A stretch of DNA of 64,000 nucleotides from NCBI GenBank assembly GCA_002371705.1, contig DFGI01000028.1, positions 37,704 to 101,703 of the forward strand, given 5' to 3'. The stretch is from Bacteroidales bacterium UBA3754 (lineage in GTDB: Bacteria; Bacteroidota; Bacteroidia; Bacteroidales; UBA1715). The notes below the pieces were generated by a model. That model did not search any database. It saw only the letters and a program-made list of their open reading frames with translations, and was not told where the DNA came from. Position numbers and translations under genes: made by a program. Positions 7,074 through 15,273 of the stretch are shown here, piece after piece (within the stretch, counting starts at the first letter, position 1; every line of letters begins with the position of its first letter).

Positions 7074-8297
7074 ATGAAAAAAGTATTTTTACTATTAGCA
7101 TCGGCATTGATGGGCGTTGCTTCATTCGCAGCCAACACTTGGACATTTGATGACGAAAACAACAAAATCGAAATTGACTGGAACGAGTATGGTGACAAAG
7201 ATGCAACACAAACTTCTATCCAATGGCAAGCAGGAAACCAAGGCGCATTACTTGACGCTGTTAATGAAACTACAGGTGACATTGCTTGGACTCCAGAAGT
7301 AGGACAAGGTTTCAGCATTAAAATCACAGGTGTTGCAAGCAACACAGGTAAACTGCAAATGTCAATTGTTGACGAACGTGAAGTTGCTGATTGGTACACT
7401 GCATTGTCAGCTTCATATCCTGAAATACAGGTTGTAAAAGGCGAACCATTCGTTTTGGAAGGCGTTATTTTCCTTGACAATGTTACTACTTCAAAAGGTG
7501 GTAAAGAAGTAGAAGGTGGTTTGACAGCAGCGGGTTTGGTTCTTGCTTTCAAGTATGCAGGAACTTCAGAAGATGAAGGATTCAGCTCAGCTGACCCATT
7601 CACAATTTCTGACGCTACAATGGAAATTGTATTTGCTGAAAAAGTTGATATTGAGAACCCTGTAACATTAACTTATTTGAAGAAAGCTGATAATTCTGAC
7701 AATTATCAATATCAATCAATTACAAAAAGTAAAGTTGCTGCTGATGGTGTAAAAGCTGGCGCATACGCTAACGTTACCTTCAAGGGTACTGCCCGTGCCG
7801 ATGTATCTACTCTTATGTATATGTTGGCTGACAATGCACAACAAGAAGATGGTCACTATTTCGAACAAACTACTGCTGAATTCGTGACTTTTGCAGCTAA
7901 CATCAAAAGTGGTGATAACGTAAAATATGAATTCTCTTATCCTTTGGAAAAAGCTTCTGATCCTATGGCAAATGAAGAGGGTAAAAAAATTGCTGATTTC
8001 GTAGATTGTATCCTTGCAGAATCAGCTGACAAAACATTGGCATTGTATTTCGAAAACGCTTCTGTTGAAGTATCAGTTTCTGCAACTGCTCAATTCGATG
8101 CTCCAAAAGTAGCTGTAGAAGAAGTTTCTAACGTAGCATTCGAAAACGGTGTAATCTACTCTTCTTCAATCGTAGTTTACAACCAAGCTGGTCAAGTTGT
8201 TGCAACTGCATCTGACGAATTTGCAATCAACACTTTGAAAGCTGGTATCTATTTCGCTAAAACTGCTGAAGGTTCAATCTCTTTCGTAGTAAAATAA
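7074..8297 (+). CDS. Abundant secreted protein with T9SS sorting domain
   Basis: A 407-residue protein with signal peptide MKKVFLLLASALMGVASFA. The body (about 20-330) is beta-rich and acidic and not recognised. The last 75 residues form a type IX secretion C-terminal domain: a short strand region, then VYNQAGQVVA, a middle strand and LKAGIYFAKT ... FVVK. It should cross the outer membrane by T9SS and be attached to the surface or released. Codon choice is strongly biased (GCT, GGT, GAA, CAA), like the 3866 lipoprotein and atpD, so high expression is likely. It is a single gene with consensus promoter and strong terminator. There are no catalytic motifs, so a structural or adhesive role is plausible. 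Confidence 0.8.
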   Translation: MKKVFLLLASALMGVASFAANTWTFDDENNKIEIDWNEYGDKDATQTSIQWQAGNQGALLDAVNETTGDIAWTPEVGQGFSIKITGVASNTGKLQMSIVDEREVADWYTALSASYPEIQVVKGEPFVLEGVIFLDNVTTSKGGKEVEGGLTAAGLVLAFKYAGTSEDEGFSSADPFTISDATMEIVFAEKVDIENPVTLTYLKKADNSDNYQYQSITKSKVAADGVKAGAYANVTFKGTARADVSTLMYMLADNAQQEDGHYFEQTTAEFVTFAANIKSGDNVKYEFSYPLEKASDPMANEEGKKIADFVDCILAESADKTLALYFENASVEVSVSATAQFDAPKVAVEEVSNVAFENGVIYSSSIVVYNQAGQVVATASDEFAINTLKAGIYFAKTAEGSISFVVK

Positions 8298-8325
8298 TCT
8301 TGAAATAGAATAACATTCTATATCG

Positions 8326-8358
8326 GAACCCTCGCCCAATGGCGGGGGTTCTTTTTTT
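8326..8358 (+). terminator. Rho-independent terminator after the 7074 gene
   Basis: GAACCCTCGCC (8326-8336) pairs with GGCGGGGGTTC (8341-8351) across a CAAT loop, with one T-G pair and a T run to 8358. Confidence 0.88.
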
Positions 8359-8404
8359 GTTTTTTATTCCAAATTATTTTGCCAATTTTGCAAAAACATA
8401 GGTT

Positions 8405-9622
8405 ATGTACGACGTACAATCCATACGAAACGATTTTCCAATATTGGGCAGCACGGTCAACAACCATCCGCTGGTGTATTTCGACAATGCCGCCACCACG
8501 CAAAAGCCGCAAGCGGTGATTGATGCGATTGTGGAGGCGTATTCGCGCACCAACAGCAATATCCACCGTGGCATCCACACGCTCAGCCAAATTTCCACCA
8601 CGCAATACGAACAGGCGCGCAAAACGGTGCAAACGTTCATCAACGCGCCAAGCGACAGGGAAATTATCTTCACCAAAGGCGTTACAGAGTCGTTGAACCT
8701 TGTGGCACAAACATTTGGCGAAGCATTTCTGCACGAAGGCGACGAAGTGATAGTGTCAGCTATGGAGCACCATTCCAACTTGGTTCCGTGGCAGATAGTG
8801 TGTGCGCGCCACAAAGCCACATTGCGGTTTATCCCGTTCAACAAAGCGGGCGTGCTCGACGTGGAAGCATATAAAAACCTGTTTACGGAAAAGACTAAAT
8901 TCGTGTCGGTTGTGCATATTTCCAACACGCTTGGCACGGTCAATCCCATACAAACGCTGATAGACATCGCCCACAGTCACAACGTGCCAATTATGATTGA
9001 TGGCGCGCAGTCCATTCAGCATTGCCCGATAGATGTGCAGAAACTTGATTGTGACTTTTTTGCATTTTCGGGACACAAAGTGTATGCTCCCACGGGCATC
9101 GGCGTGCTGTGGGGCAAAGAAAAATGGCTCGAAAAACTTCCGCCCTATCAAGGCGGTGGCGATATGATAGAAACCGTAACGCTTGAAAAAACAACATACA
9201 ACACGCTTCCGTTCAAATTCGAAGCGGGAACCACCAACTACGTTGGAGCGCACGCATTGGGCGTTGCCCTCCGCTATATAATGAATCTCGGCATCGAAAA
9301 CATCCAACGCCACGAATCGGAGCTGATGGCGTATGCCACACAGAAATTGCAGGAAATTCCGCAAGTTACAATCATAGGCAACGCTCCCGAAAAAGCGGGA
9401 GCAATTTCGTTCGAAGTTGCCGGCGCGCACCCTGCCGACCTTGGAATGATACTCGACAAACAAGGAATCGCCATCCGCACCGGCACGCACTGCACCGAAC
9501 CAATAATGCAGTTTTACGGCGTTCCCGGCACCGCACGGATGTCGTTCGGATTGTACAACACAATGGAAGAAATCGACTACGCCGCGCGGATTATAGCTCG
9601 GGTGGCAACTATGTTTGAATAA
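8405..9622 (+). CDS. sufS: Cysteine desulfurase SufS
   Basis: A PLP enzyme of 405 residues that removes sulfur from cysteine for Fe-S cluster assembly. The PLP lysine is Lys225 in SGHKVYAPTG, and the catalytic cysteine is Cys363 in RTGTHCTEP, the group II (SufS/CsdA) form with the Cys on a short loop. His122-His123 and Asp199-Gln202 lie at the usual cofactor positions. Length and end-to-end similarity to SufS are normal. sufBCD are not adjacent: the next gene, 26 bases downstream, is a peptidoglycan enzyme. The SUF genes must be elsewhere, or this copy serves another acceptor. Confidence 0.93.
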   Translation: MYDVQSIRNDFPILGSTVNNHPLVYFDNAATTQKPQAVIDAIVEAYSRTNSNIHRGIHTLSQISTTQYEQARKTVQTFINAPSDREIIFTKGVTESLNLVAQTFGEAFLHEGDEVIVSAMEHHSNLVPWQIVCARHKATLRFIPFNKAGVLDVEAYKNLFTEKTKFVSVVHISNTLGTVNPIQTLIDIAHSHNVPIMIDGAQSIQHCPIDVQKLDCDFFAFSGHKVYAPTGIGVLWGKEKWLEKLPPYQGGGDMIETVTLEKTTYNTLPFKFEAGTTNYVGAHALGVALRYIMNLGIENIQRHESELMAYATQKLQEIPQVTIIGNAPEKAGAISFEVAGAHPADLGMILDKQGIAIRTGTHCTEPIMQFYGVPGTARMSFGLYNTMEEIDYAARIIARVATMFE

Positions 9623-9648
9623 TGTGAAATGTTGAAAATCAAAAAGAT

Positions 9649-10683
9649 ATGAAGAAAATAATTACAATTCTCGGTATCGTTCTCCTGTTCGCAGGATGTA
9701 AAAAAGAATACAATTACTACAACACATACGTGACGAACGTTGACAGTGTTTACACAAGTTACTACTATCAAACGGTGTTGCTTGAGCAGCAGGAAATCAC
9801 CGACGACATTCGTCCCGCATATCTGAAAAAAGGCGATACAGTTGGCGTGTTTGCATTGTCGAACTACGTTACGGAAAGTGACTTGGCGGCGGGCATTGCG
9901 ACGCTCAAAAATTGGGGGTTGCACGTGGAAGAAGCCGAAAATCTCTACAACCAAGATGGCCGCTATGCTGGCACGCAGAGCGAGAGAATTGAAGGTTTCC
10001 AGAAATTGGTTGACAATCCGCACGTTAAAGCGTTGATTGCAGCCCGTGGCGGCTACGGCGTGGCACAAGTGCTTTCATTCATTGACTTTTCGGCATTGGA
10101 AAAATATCCAAAATGGGTTGTCGGCTACAGCGACGTTACAGGTTTGCATATCGCATTGAACAACCGTGGCATTGAGTCAATCCATGGCCCAATGGTGAAA
10201 GATTTTTCAGATGCCGAGAGTGTGGAAAGCCTTCGCAAGGCATTGTTTGGCGAACTCCAGCAACAAAGCATCTCAACCAACGCCGATTGCGTGGAAGGCA
10301 CAGCCGAAGGGCGTTTGGTAGGAGGAAACCTGTCGCTTACTTACAGCTTGGGCGGCACACTGTTCGACTTGAATGTGAAAAGCGCAATTCTTTTCATTGA
10401 AGACACGGGCGAAGCCAATTATGCAATCGACAGAATGTTGGCAAACCTTAAATTGAGTGGGAAATTGGATTGTATAAAAGGAGTGGTCGTTGGTGATTTC
10501 ACCAGTATGTCGCAAGGAAACGACCGTCCGATTAACGAAATCATACACAATTACTTCGGCGATTTGAACGTGCCAATTTTGTATGGTATAAAAATAGGAC
10601 ACGGCACCAAAAACCTTGCAACCTATTTAGGACGCACGGTGTCGCTCGAAGTTAACAGCAAAGAAGCAATAATACGCTATTAA
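9649..10683 (+). CDS. LD-carboxypeptidase (peptidase S66), lipoprotein
   Basis: Serine peptidase of family S66, 344 residues, which trims the terminal D-Ala from tetrapeptide stems of peptidoglycan (LdcA type). The catalytic triad is visible: Ser161 in GYSDVTGLH, Glu251 in FIEDTGE and His318 in KIGHGT. Unlike cytoplasmic E. coli LdcA, it carries a lipoprotein signal with lipobox FAGC (Cys17), so it should be periplasmic and membrane-anchored. A Tyr-rich linker (about 21-45) joins the anchor to the catalytic domain. The next gene is mltG, another murein enzyme, 10 bases away, which supports a cell-wall role. Confidence 0.9.
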   Translation: MKKIITILGIVLLFAGCKKEYNYYNTYVTNVDSVYTSYYYQTVLLEQQEITDDIRPAYLKKGDTVGVFALSNYVTESDLAAGIATLKNWGLHVEEAENLYNQDGRYAGTQSERIEGFQKLVDNPHVKALIAARGGYGVAQVLSFIDFSALEKYPKWVVGYSDVTGLHIALNNRGIESIHGPMVKDFSDAESVESLRKALFGELQQQSISTNADCVEGTAEGRLVGGNLSLTYSLGGTLFDLNVKSAILFIEDTGEANYAIDRMLANLKLSGKLDCIKGVVVGDFTSMSQGNDRPINEIIHNYFGDLNVPILYGIKIGHGTKNLATYLGRTVSLEVNSKEAIIRY

Positions 10684-10693
10684 CCCATACAGT

Positions 10694-11749
10694 ATGACAA
10701 AGAGAAAAACATCGTCAGCAAAATGTATCATGCTGATACTGATTGCAGTATGCGCTGTGATTGGTTTGTATTGCGCAAATTTGATATTTGGCGGAAATAT
10801 TTACAGCAAAACCAACGAAGAACATATGTACCAAACGGTGGCAACAGGTTCTTCGGTTGACGACATCATAACCGAACTCAACTCAAACCAGACCGTAAAA
10901 CATCCGATGGGAATCCGCCTTGTGGCTAAAATCCTTGATTTGGAACATCACATTTATCCAGGTTTGTACGAACTGAAAAATGGTATGTCGGCATTCGAAG
11001 CAGTTCGCTTGTTCCGTTCGGGGAAACGCCATACGGTGCGTATTTCCATCACAAACGCGCGCCACTACGAGGAAATACTGCAATATGTTTCCGAGAAAAT
11101 AGAGGCTTCGTACCAAGATTTGGTTTCGCTCACCAAAAACCGCCGTTTTATGGATTCGTTGGGATTCAACAAAGCGAACACCATCTGCTTGTTTTTGCCC
11201 GACACATACGAATTTTACTGGAACACATCGGCACAGCAGTTTTTGGAACGAATGTCGAAGGAATACAACAATTTTTGGAACGAAACACGACGCAAAAAAG
11301 CATCGGCAATCGGTCTCAAACCTCAACAAGTTATGACACTTGCATCGATTGTTGACCAAGAAACCCGTCACAACAACGAAAAACCACGCATTGCGGGCGT
11401 ATATATGAACCGGTTGCGCGGCACGGCCACGGCTGGAAAACTGCAAGCCGACCCTACAATAAAATTCGCCCTCAACGATTTTGAAATCAAACGAGTACGA
11501 AAAGGGCACATAGAACGTGCTAAATCGTCGCCTTACAGCACCTACGAACACAAAGGCTTGCCACCAGGTCCAATTTGTCTGCCCTCGAAAGCTGGCATCG
11601 ACGCAGTGCTGAACTACGAGCGACACGGATATTATTTCTTTTGCGCACAGCCCAACTATTCAGGCTACAGCAATTTTTCAGCATCGTTCGAACAGCATCG
11701 GAAATTTGCCACTGAATATCAAAAATGGTTGAATCAAGAAGGATTTTAA
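10694..11749 (+). CDS. mltG: Endolytic murein transglycosylase MltG
   Basis: A 351-residue single-pass inner-membrane protein (helix about 11-33) with a YceG catalytic domain. It cleaves nascent glycan strands and is thought to set their length. The catalytic glutamate is Glu223 in LASIVDQET, followed by the family motif GVYMNRL and LQADPTIKFAL. The small LysM-like domain precedes the catalytic one. It lies in the plus-strand run with the LD-carboxypeptidase. No terminator is seen between the neighbours, so co-transcription with the downstream hydrolase is possible. Confidence 0.92.
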   Translation: MTKRKTSSAKCIMLILIAVCAVIGLYCANLIFGGNIYSKTNEEHMYQTVATGSSVDDIITELNSNQTVKHPMGIRLVAKILDLEHHIYPGLYELKNGMSAFEAVRLFRSGKRHTVRISITNARHYEEILQYVSEKIEASYQDLVSLTKNRRFMDSLGFNKANTICLFLPDTYEFYWNTSAQQFLERMSKEYNNFWNETRRKKASAIGLKPQQVMTLASIVDQETRHNNEKPRIAGVYMNRLRGTATAGKLQADPTIKFALNDFEIKRVRKGHIERAKSSPYSTYEHKGLPPGPICLPSKAGIDAVLNYERHGYYFFCAQPNYSGYSNFSASFEQHRKFATEYQKWLNQEGF

Positions 11750-11794
11750 GGAAACATTTGGAATAATGCGGGTAATTTTTTATTTTCGTCATTG

Positions 11795-12523
11795 ATGAAA
11801 ACTAAACTTTATATACTGCTCATTTTTGTCGGACTGCACAGTTTTGTGCTCGGACAGAAAACCGTTTCGTTCCGCGCGGTTGACAATCTCACAATCAACG
11901 CCGACTACTACGAAACATTTGCCGAATCGAACAAATATATGCTCATGTTCCATCAGGCGGAATACAGCCGTGGCGAATACCAGCAGATTGCGGAACGAAT
12001 GATAAAACTCGACTTCAACTGTCTTGCGGTTGACCTGCGCTACGGCAAGGAAGTGAACTATGTGAACAACGAAACCGCCGAGCAGGCCCGTCAAAATAAA
12101 ATGAACGTGACCTTGCTCTCGTGCGAAAAAGACATAGAAGCGGCAATCAACTACATTCAGACCAACGACCCGAGTGCGCTGATTTTTCTTATGGGAAGTT
12201 CATTTTCGGCATCGCTGTGCCTAAAGGTTGCAAAAGACCGTGACGATATTCAGGCAGTTATAGCATACAGTCCAGGAGAATTTTTCAATACGCTCAGCAT
12301 CGCCGAATACATAAAAGGCTTGAAAACCCCAACATATATTGGCTGTACGCAATCGGAATATCCCTACGTGCAACAGTTGTCAGCAGGCATAGAAGCCTCA
12401 AAATTTGTGGTGTATAAACCCGAAAACGGGAACGGAAAACACGGCGTGGAAACACTTTGGTGGGACTCCGACACGCGCGAAGAATGCTGGCTAAGCCTGA
12501 TGTTTTTCCTTAAAGATTTCTAA
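11795..12523 (+). CDS. Secreted alpha/beta-hydrolase-like protein
   Basis: A 242-residue protein with signal peptide (MKTKLYILLIFVGLHSFVLG, cleaved before Gln). The fold pattern is that of an alpha/beta hydrolase: a strand (YMLMFHQAEY), a nucleophile elbow GSSFSAS with a candidate Ser, and a late HG (GKHGVETL) that could supply the His. The elbow is GxSxS rather than the usual GxSxG, so the substrate class is uncertain and activity is not assured. The ATG at 11795 is used; a TTG at 11792 sits directly before it. Only one base separates it from the next gene, indicating an operon. Confidence 0.7.
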   Translation: MKTKLYILLIFVGLHSFVLGQKTVSFRAVDNLTINADYYETFAESNKYMLMFHQAEYSRGEYQQIAERMIKLDFNCLAVDLRYGKEVNYVNNETAEQARQNKMNVTLLSCEKDIEAAINYIQTNDPSALIFLMGSSFSASLCLKVAKDRDDIQAVIAYSPGEFFNTLSIAEYIKGLKTPTYIGCTQSEYPYVQQLSAGIEASKFVVYKPENGNGKHGVETLWWDSDTREECWLSLMFFLKDF

Positions 12524-12524
12524 T

Positions 12525-12965
12525 ATGGGAAAACAAACCACCATAAAAATGACTTCGAAACCCGAACGGTACGAGATTTTCGCCGTTTGCACGAACCTCA
12601 ACGTGTTTCAATTCTGCACAACACTGAATGACTTGTTTTTCATTGATTTACAGGGGCAAAAACAATTGGAAATCGAAGTAAACGGAAAGCGTGTGAAACC
12701 ATCAAGCTATTCCTACAGCAATCCTACCGACAAACTCACGACAACAGTGGTGGAGAATCAGGAAAATGGTCGTCCATTGCTTGATTTCCTTAAAAATATT
12801 ACATTTTTTGTAAAGCTGTCGCCCGTTCCTTCCGAAACACAAATTGCCGACTTTCAACAAAAATTGTCAAATTCGGGAGTCGCTTCGTTTGTGCAACGAA
12901 TTTCTCGTCAGAATTTCACAAAACAGCAGGAAAACACCTTCAACACAATTTTTCAATATGTGTAG
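12525..12965 (+). CDS. Hypothetical protein, possibly IPExxxVDY-like
   Basis: A 146-residue soluble protein without signal peptide or membrane helix. Its layout (a YEIFAVCTNLNVFQFCTTLN helix start, a middle Tyr/Ser-rich segment SSYSYSNPTDK, and a hydrophobic FFVKLSP strand) is reminiscent of small conserved Bacteroidota proteins of the IPExxxVDY type, but the match is too weak to assert. It is tightly packed, 1 base after the hydrolase and 3 bases before the substrate-binding lipoprotein, so it is surely translated in the same operon. Confidence 0.6.
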   Translation: MGKQTTIKMTSKPERYEIFAVCTNLNVFQFCTTLNDLFFIDLQGQKQLEIEVNGKRVKPSSYSYSNPTDKLTTTVVENQENGRPLLDFLKNITFFVKLSPVPSETQIADFQQKLSNSGVASFVQRISRQNFTKQQENTFNTIFQYV

Positions 12966-12968
12966 CAA

Positions 12969-14003
12969 ATGAAACGGCTTTTCATCATACTAATCAGTGT
13001 TTTGAGCTTGTGCGCCTGCGGAAGCGGCATCAAAACCAAGCCAAAGAATGAGAAGTCGGGCGGTGTGCTTCATCTTGCCATTTATGATGTGACGTTCGAT
13101 GAATACATTTTTCCGCCAACTATCCATAACGAACTGGAAAAAAGTCTTGCCAGCGTTTTCTACACGGGATTGTTCCGCTACAATCCATTTTCGCTTGAAG
13201 TGGAGAATGCCCTTTGCAAAACGTGGGAAGTTGACAATACAGGCGCCGTTTATATTTTCAACCTCGACTCCACGGCAATGTTCCACAGGGACGAATGTTT
13301 CGGGCGCAAGGAAACGCGCCACGTAACCGCCTATGATGTAAAATACACGTACCATTTGCTTGCCAATCCCAAATACAGCACATTTGCGTTCACCAACACG
13401 GTGTACCACATAAAAGGAGCGAAAGATTATTTTTCGTTGCCCGATTCCTTACGTGACACAAGCCGAATAGAAGGAATTCAGGTGTTGAACGACTATGCCC
13501 TGAAAATCACGTTGGACAAACCGTCGCCGAGTTTTATCCACAATTTGGCGCACCCGTCGGCAGCAATTCTTCCGTTCGAAGCAGTTGAAAAATACGGCGA
13601 CGAATCCACAATTGGCGTGGGACCGTTCACCTACGAAGCCGACAGCGCACAATTCCGCTTTATAAAAAACGACCTTTACAATAAATTTGATGCCAATAGA
13701 GTCCGCCTTCCCTATCTCGACAGCGTTACAGTAACCCGCGTTGACTCTATCGCTCAAACCGTTGATTTGTTTGTTGAGGGCAAAATTGATGCGATGCTTA
13801 TGGTGCCAAGCATTCGAATAAAAGACATTCTCAAACGTATTCCCGAGGATTTTTCCTACGAAATCTCGGAGTCGAACATTGTGAACCTAAAGGGAAATTT
13901 CGTCAGATACAATATAGTCCGTTCGTATGTGAAGGATTTATATACCAACAAAATGAACATTCTTGATTTTGAGCGGACATATATTGACAAACGGCTTAAA
14001 TGA
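12969..14003 (+). CDS. Short solute-binding lipoprotein (SBP_bac_5-like, half length)
   Basis: A 344-residue lipoprotein with lipobox LCAC (Cys17). Residues from about 30 to 290 match the first lobe of family 5 (peptide/oligopeptide) extracellular binding proteins: LEKSLASVFYTGLFRY, TWEVDNTGAVYIFNLD, VTAYDVKYTYHLLANP, LKITLDKPSPSFIHNLAHP and GVGPFTYE. Family members usually run 500-550 residues; here the second lobe is missing and an unrelated 50-residue tail closes the protein. No permease or ATPase gene is adjacent. It may bind a ligand for sensing or murein recycling rather than feed a transporter. Confidence 0.7.
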   Translation: MKRLFIILISVLSLCACGSGIKTKPKNEKSGGVLHLAIYDVTFDEYIFPPTIHNELEKSLASVFYTGLFRYNPFSLEVENALCKTWEVDNTGAVYIFNLDSTAMFHRDECFGRKETRHVTAYDVKYTYHLLANPKYSTFAFTNTVYHIKGAKDYFSLPDSLRDTSRIEGIQVLNDYALKITLDKPSPSFIHNLAHPSAAILPFEAVEKYGDESTIGVGPFTYEADSAQFRFIKNDLYNKFDANRVRLPYLDSVTVTRVDSIAQTVDLFVEGKIDAMLMVPSIRIKDILKRIPEDFSYEISESNIVNLKGNFVRYNIVRSYVKDLYTNKMNILDFERTYIDKRLK

Positions 14004-14040
14004 TTTTTGGGAAATCGTTTCCGTGGTTGCAGGAAAATGT

Positions 14041-14048
14041 TATTTTTG
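14041..14048 (+). promoter_or_regulatory. Probable -7 element for the SPOR protein gene
   Basis: TATTTTTG lies 18 bases before the ATG at 14067. No well-placed -33 TTG is visible, so support rests on the -7 box and its position. Confidence 0.45.
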
Positions 14049-14066
14049 TACAGATAAAATCTTGGA

Positions 14067-14543
14067 ATGAAACAATTTATTTTAATAGTGTTGATGTTGG
14101 CAAGTGCAACAGTTTTCGCCCAAACAAGCGACGAAAACACCAATTACGGCACTATTACCATAAACCAAGACCCACGTATTGCCGAGTTGGTGAACACACA
14201 CATTGAAATAAACAAAGCAAACAACGGGAAAATTCCAGGTTGGCGTGTGCAGATTTACAATTCTTCAGGCACAAATTCCCGTACCGAAGTGCAAAATGCC
14301 CGAAAACTATTTCTTTCGAAATATCCCGATGTTGGCGCATATTTGATTTACCAACCTCCATTTTTCAAAATCCGTGTAGGTGATTTCCGCTCAAAAGACG
14401 AGGCGTATTCGTTCTACAAACAAATTCTTGCGGATTTCCCTGTTTCGTACTTGATTTCAGACCAAATCAATTACCCTGCCCTCAAGACACCAGAGGACAA
14501 AGTCACCACCGACTTGAACAAAATGCTTGAAGAAATACGGTAA
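14067..14543 (+). CDS. Secreted SPOR-domain protein
   Basis: A 158-residue protein with signal peptide MKQFILIVLMLASATVFA and a SPOR domain at about residues 57-130 (GWRVQIYNSSG ... AYLIYQPPFFKIRVGDFRSKDEAYSFYKQI). SPOR domains bind denuded glycan strands that accumulate at division sites, so the protein probably sits in the periplasm on septal peptidoglycan. It has its own -7 box and converges with the sirtuin gene, with only 15 bases between stop codons. Confidence 0.85.
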   Translation: MKQFILIVLMLASATVFAQTSDENTNYGTITINQDPRIAELVNTHIEINKANNGKIPGWRVQIYNSSGTNSRTEVQNARKLFLSKYPDVGAYLIYQPPFFKIRVGDFRSKDEAYSFYKQILADFPVSYLISDQINYPALKTPEDKVTTDLNKMLEEIR

Positions 14544-14558
14544 AACGCGCAATGCGAA

Positions 14559-15263
14559 TTATCTGTTCAAACCTTTTTCCTCCATCATTTCGAATGCTTT
14601 GTCAACGCCCACCGACGCAGGTTCGGCAATTACAATCAAATTTGGTTGTGGCGAAACGCGAGGATTCGGGTCAACAAAATAAATTGGCACGTTAGGTTGC
14701 GCATAACGGATAAGCCCAGCGGCAGGATACACTTGCATAGAAGTTCCTACAATCATAAGAATATCAGCTTTTTGCACAAGCCATGCCGCACGTTCTATAT
14801 TAGGAACGGCTTCCTCGAAAAACACAATTTGCGGACGAAGTTGCGAGCCATCGCTTGCCTTGTCGCCCATTTTTATTGGTTTGTAGCCAATTTCAACAAA
14901 GGTGCTCACATCGGTTTCCTCGCGCGAACTGCATGCTTTGGTGAGTTCCCCGTGAAGATGAAGCACACTGGTGCTTCCAGCACGTTCGTGAAGGTTGTCA
15001 ACATTTTGGGTAACCACCGAAATGTCGTATTCCATTTCACGTTCAGCTATGCTGATATGCGCACGGTTCGGCTGTTTTGATTCCAAATTCGCACGCATTG
15101 TGTTGTAAAAATCCAAAATCAACTGCGGATTGCGGAACCACGCACTATGTGTGGCAACATCCTCCACAGGGTAGTTTTCCCAAAGTCCATCTTCGGAACG
15201 GAACGCCTTGATTCCCGATTCCACGCTGATGCCCGCGCCTGTTAAAACAACCAACTTTTTCAT
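14559..15263 (-). CDS. cobB: Sirtuin-type NAD-dependent deacylase lacking the zinc cysteines
   Basis: Sir2-family enzyme of 234 residues that uses NAD to remove acyl groups from lysine. Visible motifs are GAGIS (9-13), ESG-FR-DGLW for NAD binding, TQNVDNLH (85-92) and the catalytic His104 in LHLHGEL. The zinc ribbon normally has two CxxC pairs; here only Cys111 remains, so zinc is probably absent. The YxxR pair that defines desuccinylases is partly lost: Tyr53 is present but the Arg position is Met56. I prefer the ATG at 15263 over an upstream TTG at 15269. It lies 10 bases after the SpoIIE phosphatase gene in the same operon as efp. Confidence 0.85.
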   Translation of the reverse strand: MKKLVVLTGAGISVESGIKAFRSEDGLWENYPVEDVATHSAWFRNPQLILDFYNTMRANLESKQPNRAHISIAEREMEYDISVVTQNVDNLHERAGSTSVLHLHGELTKACSSREETDVSTFVEIGYKPIKMGDKASDGSQLRPQIVFFEEAVPNIERAAWLVQKADILMIVGTSMQVYPAAGLIRYAQPNVPIYFVDPNPRVSPQPNLIVIAEPASVGVDKAFEMMEEKGLNR

Positions 15264-15273
15264 ATTCAATAAT

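Noticed and set aside
8374..9490. Long minus-strand frames (197 and 244 codons) opposite sufS
   Set aside because: Mirror frames of a clearly coding plus-strand gene with strong codon bias; the translations show no domains.
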